Notes: a model not told the origin generated them from the sequence alone. DNA of 5,990 nucleotides from Roseobacter sp. (GCA_024636425.1 JAGXHB010000210.1:1-5990); one strand, 5' to 3'. Shown: positions 1 to 5,852, counted from the stretch's first letter. Numbers and translations are program-made.

Positions 1-539
1 AGTCCAACGGCCATTCCCCCATCGCCTTGGTCCGCGAGTCCTCCGACACCAGCGTTCTTTCGTCGGACGTGACCTTGCGCCATGGCGATCTGACCGATCT
101 GAAGGACGATGTCTGCGACGGCTGCGATGTGGTCGTCTTTGCCGCCGGTTCGGGCGGGTCAACCGGCCCCGAGATGACCGAAAAGGTCGACCGGGATGGT
201 GCAAAGAGGCTGATCGACATCGCCGCCAAGTCCGGGGTGTCCCGCTTCGTCATGCTCAGCACGGTTGGCGCGGACAACCCCGACCCCGACAGCGACTTGG
301 GCCACTACCTCCAGGCCAAGCACGAAGCCGACGAACACCTGAAGGCTGCTGGTCTGAGCTACGCCATCGTCCGCCCGGTCGCCCTGACCGATGAGGACGG
401 CACCCGCGACATGCGGTTCGGCGACGATGTCGACGTCAAGGGCAAGGCCGCCCGCGGCGACGTTGCCGCTGTGCTCGCGCAGGCCGTTGACGATCCCGAG
501 TGGACCGGTAAGGCCCTGCAGATGCAGTCGGCCGGATAG
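1..539 (+). CDS. Atypical SDR / NmrA-like NAD(P)-binding protein, 5' end cut off by window
   Basis: The reading frame is open from the first complete codon (base 3) to TAG at 537-539, giving 178 visible residues. The TTG at base 27 is an internal Leu codon rather than a start, because the frame continues upstream with residues typical of a Rossmann second strand (GHSPIALVRE). Visible family marks are the VVFAAGSGG segment after strand 4, the LSTVGADNP segment, the Tyr-x-x-x-Lys pair in HYLQAKHEAD (Tyr codon 306-308) and SYAIVRP after it. These match the NAD(P)H-binding atypical SDR family (SDR5/NmrA-like, YwnB/YhfK type), usually about 210 residues, so roughly 30 N-terminal residues including the GxxGxxG nucleotide-binding loop lie outside the window. 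It is probably a cytosolic oxidoreductase or redox-sensing protein; the substrate cannot be read from sequence. It ends 21 bases before a strong terminator, so it is the last gene of its transcript. Confidence 0.85.
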   Translation, partial: SNGHSPIALVRESSDTSVLSSDVTLRHGDLTDLKDDVCDGCDVVVFAAGSGGSTGPEMTEKVDRDGAKRLIDIAAKSGVSRFVMLSTVGADNPDPDSDLGHYLQAKHEADEHLKAAGLSYAIVRPVALTDEDGTRDMRFGDDVDVKGKAARGDVAAVLAQAVDDPEWTGKALQMQSAG

Positions 540-560
540 GAAATATCGAGATCAGTCAGA

Positions 561-590
561 CCCTGATGCCCCTACGGCATCAGGGTTTTT
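561..590 (+). terminator. Intrinsic (rho-independent) terminator of the SDR gene
   Basis: A perfect 10-bp stem, CCCTGATGCC (561-570) and GGCATCAGGG (576-585), encloses the five-base loop CCTAC and is followed directly by five T residues (586-590). It starts 21 bases after the SDR stop codon. The T-run is on the + side only, so it works for + strand transcription. Confidence 0.93.
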
Positions 591-776
591 CAGAGCGACC
601 AAGGCGTGTCGTCTTGAATTTTACACCGCCTACGGCGAAATTTGCGCCACTGTATTGAACAACACTATTGGAAGGCCCGCATTTGACCGGGCGCGACGAT
701 CGTCACAAACGGCGGGGAGCATGTCAGTGCCCTCTGCGACACTGCCGAACTTCTGGTCTGACTATGCCTCCCTACG
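591..776. other. Intergenic stretch without a recognisable gene
   Basis: This stretch lies between the terminator and the stop codon of the cytochrome gene. Short open frames exist on both strands, but none has a convincing ribosome-binding site or a family I recognise. Weak inverted repeats are present (CGCC-TAC-GGCG at about 628-638; CAGTG/CACTG at about 724-744), without T-tracts. It may hold the 3' untranslated end of the cytochrome transcript. Confidence 0.5.
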
Positions 777-1190
777 CTACTTCTGTATCGCTTCGAGATA
801 GTCGAGCAGATTTGCGAAATCCGTCTCCAGCACCTCTCCGTCTGCGCCCCCGTTCGGATAGACATGGCGCAATCCGACCATTGAAAAGTCGGGCATTCGA
901 GAAGCGGGGGCGTCTTTCTCCAAGCGGCCCATGATGAATCGGCTGACGAACTCTCTCGGGAAGTACCCATCGTTACGTTGCTTTAGCCCTGTCAAATTGG
1001 GTGGCACGACCCCCAAAGTCAACGATGCTGAACCAACGCCTTCTCCACGCGCGCCATGGCACGCGGAGCATTCTTTTGCATAAATCAGCTGTCCTTCGCG
1101 AACCGCATCAGCCTCTGCAATGGGTCCGTCTGTGCAAGCTGACAGGAGAACACAGGATATAGTGACGATGGCCATTGATCGGTGTCGCAT
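777..1190 (-). CDS. Monohaem c-type cytochrome, predicted lipoprotein
   Basis: A 137-residue protein. Residues 6-19 form a short hydrophobic signal ending in a lipobox (LLSAC, Cys19), so it is probably exported and lipid-anchored on the periplasmic face. The haem c-binding motif CSACH is at 41-45 (Cys41, Cys44, His45), and Met99 in SRMPDF is the likely sixth iron ligand, giving a class I single-domain cytochrome c. A C-terminal helix (FANLLDYLEAIQK) fits the fold. It should carry electrons in the periplasm; the partner is unknown, since no oxidase, reductase or dehydrogenase gene is adjacent. The ATG at 1190 keeps the whole signal peptide, with a modest AAAAGG about 10 bases upstream; Met6 would leave no basic n-region and has no ribosome site. 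It runs the same way as the stress protein gene 162 bases upstream, so it could be read through from there or have its own promoter. Confidence 0.88.
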   Translation of the reverse strand: MRHRSMAIVTISCVLLSACTDGPIAEADAVREGQLIYAKECSACHGARGEGVGSASLTLGVVPPNLTGLKQRNDGYFPREFVSRFIMGRLEKDAPASRMPDFSMVGLRHVYPNGGADGEVLETDFANLLDYLEAIQK

Positions 1191-1352
1191 TATCTAAGCG
1201 CCTTTTCGTTGCTGATCATCGATATGCTCCGCTGGGAAACCAAGGACTTATTGAGTCACCTTGATTGAAGACAGAGGTTTTGAATCCCGCCATGTCAAAG
1301 GATTTACCTGAAGAGCATCTGGCTTCCCTTGATCGCGCGATATCCGGTTCCC
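1191..1352. other. Gap between stress protein and cytochrome genes
   Basis: These 162 bases separate two minus-strand genes. I see no hairpin with a T-tract after the stress protein stop, so no clear terminator, and no convincing -35/-10 pair for the cytochrome. A short palindrome ATCGCGCGAT (1332-1341) sits just after the stress protein gene. The TTGAG-N4-CTTGA sequence at about 1250-1263 is not palindromic and is not an FNR box. Confidence 0.4.
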
Positions 1353-2207
1353 CTAATGACAAAGCAGAACAGGACGGTCACGTTGTTCGATCAGCGTTCG
1401 GGTGGTGCCACCAAAGACCATTTCGCGCAGACGCGAATGATCATAGGCTCCCATGACGATCAGATCCGCTGCGATTTCCTTGGCCTGCTTGAGAATGCCG
1501 GCTCCAATTTCCTGTCCGCTACTTGGGTACTGCTGTACGGTAACAGTGCATCCTTGATGATTAAGCCACGCAGCCACGTCAGAGCCGGGGTTTTCACCGT
1601 CATGGGACGGCGTTGATATCGGATCAAAAAGGGCGAGTGTAACGTCCTTTGCGGTCCGCAGGACCGGAAGAGCCGCACGGATAGCCCGTGCAGCGGGAAT
1701 ACCCGCCTTCCATGCCACAAAGACTGATCGGGGGTGGAGTGCCTCAACGGCGCTCAGTGTGTTGAGCATGACGGCTGCCGAGGAGTCAAAAAGGGCTGCT
1801 TGAAGGATCTCCCGGAACAGACGATCATCCATGCGCAGATCATCGCCTATGATGACGGTATCACAGGTCAGGCCTGCACGGGCTACTGCGGTCCGCAGGC
1901 CTGAAGATTCGCCGCATATCGCTCTTACTTCGGCGCTTGCGCCTTGGTCGGCAAGGTAGTCAGAGATTTTGCTGCGCTGTTCAGCCAAAGCAGCGTTTGC
2001 GCGATCTATGTCAGCCTGCCAGCCTTCAGGTAATGAATACGCGCTGAACTCACCTAAGCCCATATAACCTACTGGAATGGGGGGCAACTCGCACACCAAA
2101 ATCACGATCAAATGAATGTCGTTTTCCACGGCTGTCTGGCTCAGCCTTTCCAAATCAGCAGGTTGGGCGTTTACCCCGAGGATAACAGAGACTGTTGCAT
2201 TCTTCAT
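1353..2207 (-). CDS. Tandem-domain universal stress protein (UspA family)
   Basis: A 284-residue cytosolic protein with two Usp-like halves. The N-terminal half (about 1-150) has the alternating strand/helix pattern starting VSVILGVNA and ending DTVIIGDDL...AAVMLN. The C-terminal half (about 155-284) starts SVFVAWKAG and ends in the nucleotide-loop region GAYDHSRLREMVFGGTT (253-269) plus RPVLLCH. This corresponds to the Usp ATP-binding pattern G-x2-G-x9-G-x-(S/T), but the second Gly is Asp256 here, so ATP binding is not assured. I chose the ATG at 2207 because AGAAGGAA lies about 8 bases upstream. The longer open frame to 2414 would run through the FNR box and adds a non-conserved-looking basic segment. 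The box upstream suggests induction under low oxygen. In Pseudomonas, Usp proteins controlled by the FNR homologue Anr help anaerobic survival; a similar role is inferred here. Confidence 0.88.
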   Translation of the reverse strand: MKNATVSVILGVNAQPADLERLSQTAVENDIHLIVILVCELPPIPVGYMGLGEFSAYSLPEGWQADIDRANAALAEQRSKISDYLADQGASAEVRAICGESSGLRTAVARAGLTCDTVIIGDDLRMDDRLFREILQAALFDSSAAVMLNTLSAVEALHPRSVFVAWKAGIPAARAIRAALPVLRTAKDVTLALFDPISTPSHDGENPGSDVAAWLNHQGCTVTVQQYPSSGQEIGAGILKQAKEIAADLIVMGAYDHSRLREMVFGGTTRTLIEQRDRPVLLCH

Positions 2208-2262
2208 TGCCGTGTTCCTTCTGTGCGATTTGGTCAGCATGACAGCCCCCTGAACCAGCGTA

Positions 2263-2276
2263 TTGATTTGGATCAA
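2263..2276 (-). promoter_or_regulatory. Perfect FNR/FnrL-type box upstream of the universal stress protein
   Basis: The sequence TTGAT-TTGG-ATCAA is an exact match to the FNR consensus TTGAT-N4-ATCAA. Its centre is about 62 bases upstream of the ATG at 2207. If it activates at the usual -41.5 position, transcription would start near 2228, leaving a leader of about 20 bases that contains the ribosome site; a weak -10-like CATGCT is at about 2235-2240. The next minus-strand start is the stress protein, so that is the probable target. Binding by an Fe-S FNR protein encoded elsewhere is inferred. Confidence 0.85.
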
Positions 2277-2588
2277 TTGTGGACCCTCGAACGGTGTATG
2301 TGAGCAACTTTCAGACCCGACACGCAGGAGTTTCCGCAACAACACCCAGAAGATGCGGACGTAGAGTTTTCTCGGCAAGGTACCCAAGCCTCGATGGCAG
2401 ACTGTGAGAGGCACTTGAGGCTGCCGTGCTACCGATTGCCTCAGGCAAGGGGCGTATTCCGTCGCTGTTACGTTCCGCAGTATGGTCCGCCAAGGCTTAG
2501 ACTGTCTTCACCGGTATGCGGTGAACGTTCGGCACCGCGCCCTTTTCAACCGTAAGGTAGACACCACGATTAAATCATGATCCCGTCG
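2277..2588. other. Intergenic stretch of about 310 bases with no recognised gene
   Basis: This lies between the FNR box of the stress protein gene and the stop codon of the small minus-strand protein. Short open frames (a 60-codon frame on the minus strand at 2311-2493, and a 53-codon frame on the + strand from the ATG at 2394) have no ribosome site and resemble no family I know. A 6-bp inverted repeat GCGGTG/CACCGC (2518-2538), followed by CTTTT on the + side, is too weak and faces the wrong way to be the terminator of the small gene. It could be a decayed gene, but I cannot show that. Confidence 0.4.
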
Positions 2589-2834
2589 TCACAGCACCGG
2601 GCTCCGACGGACCGAGTTACCCCCGGAGATGATCTTTCTGATCAGGATGGCAACAGCCTGATGATCCGCGAAATTGGCGTCTGCTTTGTCGATGTTTCCG
2701 TGAACATCGGCGGCGTCCTCAAGAATACCAAGGATTTCCGTCTCCGGTAGAATATGTGCGTCATTCAGCGCAAGCATCAAGGCTTCGCAAATGGAGAGTG
2801 CGGCCATTCCGGAATGTGTGTTATGATCAGACAC
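2589..2834 (-). CDS. Small conserved-looking alphaproteobacterial protein of unknown function
   Basis: A protein of about 81 residues read from the GTG at 2834, which has GAAAGG about 10 bases upstream. A TTG start at 2852 (87 residues) and the internal ATG at 2807 (72 residues) are possible alternatives. The core MAALSICEALMLALNDAH, followed by an acidic helix (ETEILGILEDAADVH), resembles small helical proteins I have seen annotated as hypothetical in alphaproteobacteria; this is recall and not a search result. There is no signal peptide, membrane segment or metal-binding cluster. The protein is acidic and mostly helical until its basic C-terminus (RKIISGGNSVRRSPVL). It is divergent from the Crp/Fnr gene and may share regulation through the palindrome between them. 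Function cannot be assigned. Confidence 0.65.
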   Translation of the reverse strand: MSDHNTHSGMAALSICEALMLALNDAHILPETEILGILEDAADVHGNIDKADANFADHQAVAILIRKIISGGNSVRRSPVL

Positions 2835-2922
2835 GTTTAATGGGCCTTTCAAAGGGTACCGCCTGGCGCGGATGACCTGGGCCGCGGTTCTGACAGCTTT
2901 TCAGACAATGCTGGTCGATGGG

Positions 2923-2936
2923 CTGATCCAGATCAG
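2923..2936. promoter_or_regulatory. Perfect 14-bp palindrome in the divergent promoter region, candidate Crp/Fnr-family operator
   Basis: CTGATC-CA-GATCAG has perfect six-base arms. Written in the Crp/Fnr format it is CTGAT-N4-ATCAG, which differs from the FNR consensus only in the outermost base of each arm. It is centred about 72 bases before the Crp/Fnr ATG and about 95 before the start of the small divergent gene, a sensible place for autoregulation or control of both. Which protein binds it is inferred. Confidence 0.5.
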
Positions 2937-2979
2937 GCGATCATCTGCTTTGCCATCCAAAGATCTCAGGTCGTCCAAA

Positions 2980-2986
2980 AAGGAGG
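2980..2986 (+). promoter_or_regulatory. Strong Shine-Dalgarno sequence with unusually long spacing to the Crp/Fnr start
   Basis: AAGGAGG is a near-complete anti-16S match but lies 15 bases before the ATG at 3002. No ATG, GTG or TTG occurs in frame between them; the in-frame codons are CGC ATC ATC GAC ACC. Confidence 0.55.
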
Positions 2987-3001
2987 CGCATCATCGACAC
3001 C

Positions 3002-3718
3002 ATGCCACTGGTCCGCAAGTTGGGTGCTTTCGTCGCCCTGTCGGGAGCCGAGATTGACGTTCTCGAAGGCCTGCGCAAACGGCGTCGAACCTTCGTTGCA
3101 GGGCGCGATCTTGTCCATCAGGGCCAGTCCGATCAGGTGGCCTATATCCTCATGTCCGGCTGGGCCTGTTCTTACAAGGATCTGGTAGACGGGCAGCGGC
3201 AGATCGTCGATTTTCAGGTGCCAGGCGACTTTCTGGGGCTGCGCAGCGTGCTTCTGCACATCTCGGATCACAGCATCGAACCGGTCACGGACATTGAGGT
3301 GACCGAAATCCTCAAAGCGGATCTGCTGGAAGCCTTCGCGCAGACACCACGTCTGGCACTTGCAATCTTCTGGGCCGTATCGCGGGACGAGGCGATGGTG
3401 GTCGAACACCTCGTCGGAATCGGGCGGCGCAATGCGGCAGAGCGGTTGGCGCATTTCCTGCTCGAGCTCGGGGCGAGGCTTGCGCTTATCGGACAAGGCA
3501 GCAAGGCGGGGTTCGACTATCCGCTGACCCAATATCTGCTGGCAGACGCGCTGGGGCTGAGCGCGGTGCACGTCAACCGCGTTCTGAGGCACCTGCGGGA
3601 GGCCGATCTTCTGACATTTCGAGACGGCCATGTCAGGTTCATTGATTACGACGGCCTCACCGACTTCGCGGATTTCGATCCAAGCTACCTCGATCAGGTT
3701 GGCCCACTGCTGACCTGA
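3002..3718 (+). CDS. Crp/Fnr-family transcriptional regulator without an Fe-S cysteine cluster
   Basis: A 238-residue DNA-binding regulator. Residues about 12-110 form the cyclic-nucleotide-binding-type beta-roll (VAYILMSGWACSYK, FQVPGDFLGLRSVL). The dimerisation helix is at about 115-142, and the winged helix-turn-helix at about 172-215 (YPLTQYLLADALGLS, then recognition helix SAVHVNRVLRHL at 187-198, wing LLTFRDGHVRFID). Only one cysteine (Cys56) is present, so it cannot be an oxygen-sensing Fe-S FNR. The recognition helix carries HVNR in place of the E-x-x-S-R of FNR, so its DNA target may differ from TTGAT-N4-ATCAA. The ligand is unknown. Its gene converges on the arginine deiminase operon and starts next to a palindrome, so it may regulate itself, the small divergent gene or arc genes; all three are inferences. 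Confidence 0.92.
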   Translation: MPLVRKLGAFVALSGAEIDVLEGLRKRRRTFVAGRDLVHQGQSDQVAYILMSGWACSYKDLVDGQRQIVDFQVPGDFLGLRSVLLHISDHSIEPVTDIEVTEILKADLLEAFAQTPRLALAIFWAVSRDEAMVVEHLVGIGRRNAAERLAHFLLELGARLALIGQGSKAGFDYPLTQYLLADALGLSAVHVNRVLRHLREADLLTFRDGHVRFIDYDGLTDFADFDPSYLDQVGPLLT

Positions 3719-3800
3719 GGTGCATCCGGGGATGTCGGCGGTATGATCAGGTCGCGCGATCGGGCGCTTCTGGGCCGGTCGACAAGTGCGAGGCGCGTGT

Positions 3801-3817
3801 TCACCGATCCTCGGTGA
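3801..3817. terminator. Short hairpin between the convergent Crp/Fnr and arcC genes
   Basis: A perfect 7-bp inverted repeat, TCACCGA (3801-3807) and TCGGTGA (3811-3817), has a three-base loop. It lies 5 bases beyond the arcC stop codon and about 80 bases after the Crp/Fnr stop. Neither side has a T-tract, so a simple intrinsic terminator is not certain; it could protect the arc mRNA 3' end or act with Rho. Confidence 0.4.
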
Positions 3818-3822
3818 CCTGC

Positions 3823-4839
3823 TCACGCTATCGCACCGCCGTCATCTATCCATACTGATGTGAGTTGGTCTGCACCGGTGAAGCCGGAAGTCTTCCCATA
3901 GGACGCCGCCCTTGGGCGAAGATTGGCCGGTTCGGGTAGGATACGTGTCCCGGCAAACCCCTCAAGGATGGCCCGTGCATCCGACAGCTGGCCGATACCC
4001 GCGATCTTGCCGCTGGCTTTGACAAAGGTTGTAGCGGCTTCGACTTTCGGACCCATCGACCCCGTCGCAAGCTCCAACGATAGAAGAGCCAAGGGTGTCG
4101 TCCTGCCGATGGCAAGCTGGGTGTCGGTGCCCCAGTCGCGAAAGACGGCAACAACATCGGTAAGCAACAGCAGGGCATCCGCCTTCAGGTCAAGCGCCAG
4201 CAGCGCTGCCGTCCGGTCCTTGTCGATCACGGCCTCCACACCTTCCATCTCGCCTTGCGCATTGCGCCGGACCGGAATGCCGCCGCCGCCCGCGCAGACG
4301 ACGCAATGTCCGGCGTCGAGCAGCAGGCGAATGGCCTCAATCCCCAGTATTCGCTGGGGCAGGGGCGATGGCACCACACGGCGCATCTGGCCTTTCTGTT
4401 CTGCGACCATCGACCAGCCGTGATCCGCTACGGCCTGATCGGCTTCGGCTTTTGAATAGACCGGGCCAATGGGTTTGCTTGGGGAGTCAAAGGCGGGATC
4501 CTTCGCGTCGACCTCCACCCGGCTGAGCAGGGTGGTGCAATGCGCATCGGCGGGCAGGGCATTCATCAGCTCCTGTTCGATCAGGTAGCCGATCATGCCT
4601 TCCGTCTCTGCGCTTAGCACATCAAGGGGCCATGGCTTTTCCGGATCATAGGCCATCCCCTGCAATGCCAGCAGACCGACTTGCGGGCCATTGCCATGCG
4701 CCACCACAATCTGGTGATCACGGGCGAGGTCGGCGATGGCCTTGGCCGCGATGCGCACGTTGGTGCGTTGCGTTTCTGCCGTCATCGGCTCGCCCCGGCG
4801 CAGCAGGGCGTTTCCCCCCAAGGCCACCACGACGCGCAT
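3823..4839 (-). CDS. arcC: Carbamate kinase (arginine deiminase pathway)
   Basis: This enzyme transfers the phosphate of carbamoyl phosphate to ADP, giving ATP and carbamate; it is the energy-yielding last step of arginine fermentation in the cytosol. Amino acid kinase marks, in order, are VVALGGNALL (4-13), VVAHGNGPQVG (45-55), RRVVPSPLP (153-161), CAGGGGIPV (182-190), VIDKDRTAALLA (204-215), LLLLTDVVAVF (223-233) and GSMGPKVEAA (260-269). At 338 residues it is longer than the usual 310 or so: the normal end (AGTRILPE, to residue 303) is followed by a tail of 35 residues. The ATG at 4839 begins one base after the upstream stop codon, and its ribosome site AGGAG (4846-4850) lies inside the last codons of that gene, so translation is probably coupled. 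It is the last gene of the operon; a short hairpin follows. Confidence 0.96.
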   Translation of the reverse strand: MRVVVALGGNALLRRGEPMTAETQRTNVRIAAKAIADLARDHQIVVAHGNGPQVGLLALQGMAYDPEKPWPLDVLSAETEGMIGYLIEQELMNALPADAHCTTLLSRVEVDAKDPAFDSPSKPIGPVYSKAEADQAVADHGWSMVAEQKGQMRRVVPSPLPQRILGIEAIRLLLDAGHCVVCAGGGGIPVRRNAQGEMEGVEAVIDKDRTAALLALDLKADALLLLTDVVAVFRDWGTDTQLAIGRTTPLALLSLELATGSMGPKVEAATTFVKASGKIAGIGQLSDARAILEGFAGTRILPEPANLRPRAASYGKTSGFTGADQLTSVWIDDGGAIA

Positions 4840-4840
4840 C

Positions 4841-5842
4841 CTAGGCTCCTATCGTTGCGACAAGGACCGCCTTGATGGTGTGCATCCGGTTCTCGGCCTG
4901 ATCGAAGACGACGGAGGCGGGGGATTCGAACACCTCCTCGGTCACCTCCATGCAGTCGATGCCGAACTTCTGGAACGTCTGCTCGCCCACTTCCGTGTCA
5001 CGATTGTGGAAAGCAGGCAGGCAGTGCAGGAACTTCGTGTGCGGCGTGCCGGTCATTTCCATCAGCTTGCGGGTAACGCGGTAGGGCGAAAGCAGCGCGA
5101 TGCGCTCCTCCCAGACGGAGTCCGGTTCACCCATCGATACCCAGACGCCTGTATAGATGAAATCGGCCCCCTCGACGCCTTCCGCGTGCTTCTCCGTCAG
5201 TGTGATCCGCGCGCCTGTGGTTTCCGCGATGGTCCGACATTGCGTGACCAGCGCCGCGTCCGGCCAGCAGCTTTGCGGCCCGCAGAGCCGCACATCCATG
5301 CCGATCAGCGCGGCACCTACCATCAATGAGGCACCGGTGTTGTTGCCCGCGTCCCCCATGAAGCAGAACGAAATGTCCGACAGATGCTTGTGCGTATAGT
5401 CTTGCATCGTCAGCAAATCGGCCAGCACCTGTGTCGGGTGGAAGTCGTCGGTCAACCCGTTGAACACGGGCACGCCGGAGAACTCGGCCAGTATCTCGGC
5501 ATCCTTCTGCCCGAAGCCGCGATACTCGATCCCGTCGAAGAACCGGCCCAGCACGCGGGCGGTGTCTTTCATGGACTCCTTGTGGCCGATATGGCTGCCC
5601 GAGGGCCCAAGATAGGTGACATGCGCGCCCTGATCGTGGGCCGCCACTTCGAAACCGCTGCGGGTGCGGGTGCTGTCCGTCTCGAAGATCAGCGCGATGT
5701 TCTTGCCGGTTAGGAGTGGCTTCTCGGTGCCGCTTTGTTTGGCGGCTTTCAAGGTGGCAGCCAGTGTCAGCAGATGACGGATCTCGTCGGGGGAGAAGTC
5801 GAGCAGCTTGAGAAAGCTGCGGCCGCGCATGTTTTTGGGCAT
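4841..5842 (-). CDS. arcB: Ornithine carbamoyltransferase, probably catabolic (arginine deiminase pathway)
   Basis: In the arginine deiminase pathway this enzyme phosphorolyses citrulline to ornithine and carbamoyl phosphate. The 333 residues match the family length (about 335). Visible motifs are the carbamoyl-phosphate loop STRTR (57-61), HPTQ (135-138), GDAGNN (163-168), SMGE (236-239) and HCLPAFH (273-279) with the reactive Cys274. The position before VWVSMGE is normally Asp (YTDVWVSMGE), a residue that contacts the alpha-amino group of ornithine; here it is Gly232. Placement between arcA and arcC supports a catabolic role, but the biosynthetic name argF is used for the same family. The ATG at 5842 has AAGGA (5850-5854) 7 bases upstream, overlapping the arcA stop codon. 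It starts 10 bases after arcA and ends one base before arcC. Confidence 0.95.
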   Translation of the reverse strand: MPKNMRGRSFLKLLDFSPDEIRHLLTLAATLKAAKQSGTEKPLLTGKNIALIFETDSTRTRSGFEVAAHDQGAHVTYLGPSGSHIGHKESMKDTARVLGRFFDGIEYRGFGQKDAEILAEFSGVPVFNGLTDDFHPTQVLADLLTMQDYTHKHLSDISFCFMGDAGNNTGASLMVGAALIGMDVRLCGPQSCWPDAALVTQCRTIAETTGARITLTEKHAEGVEGADFIYTGVWVSMGEPDSVWEERIALLSPYRVTRKLMEMTGTPHTKFLHCLPAFHNRDTEVGEQTFQKFGIDCMEVTEEVFESPASVVFDQAENRMHTIKAVLVATIGA

Positions 5843-5852
5843 GGGATGTTCC

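Noticed and set aside
391..801. Overlapping + strand frame of 136 codons
   Set aside because: It overlaps the SDR gene in another frame, crosses the terminator, and shows no protein-like features.
1265..1616. Two short + strand frames antisense to the stress protein 3' end
   Set aside because: They have no ribosome site or family resemblance and overlap a certain gene on the other strand.
1613..1627. TTGAT-N5-ATCAA palindrome
   Set aside because: The spacer is five bases instead of the four of an FNR site, and it lies inside the stress protein coding sequence.
2208..2414. N-terminal extension of the universal stress protein to an ATG at 2414
   Set aside because: The extension runs through the perfect FNR box and lacks Usp-like sequence, while the ATG at 2207 has a good ribosome site and begins with a typical Usp first strand.
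2518..2546. Inverted repeat GCGGTG/CACCGC with a nearby TTTT, possible terminator
   Set aside because: The stem is only six pairs with a nine-base loop, four bases separate it from the T-run, and no + strand gene precedes it.
2966..3826. A 286-codon minus-strand frame whose GTG start overlaps the arcC stop codon (GTGA), as if it were a fourth operon gene
   Set aside because: It lies almost wholly antisense to the Crp/Fnr gene, which has clear domain motifs. Its translation is rich in Arg, Pro, Gln and His with no family resemblance, as expected for an antisense shadow in GC-rich DNA.
4736..5329. A 197-codon + strand frame opposite arcB and arcC
   Set aside because: It is antisense to two certain genes, and its translation has no recognisable domain.
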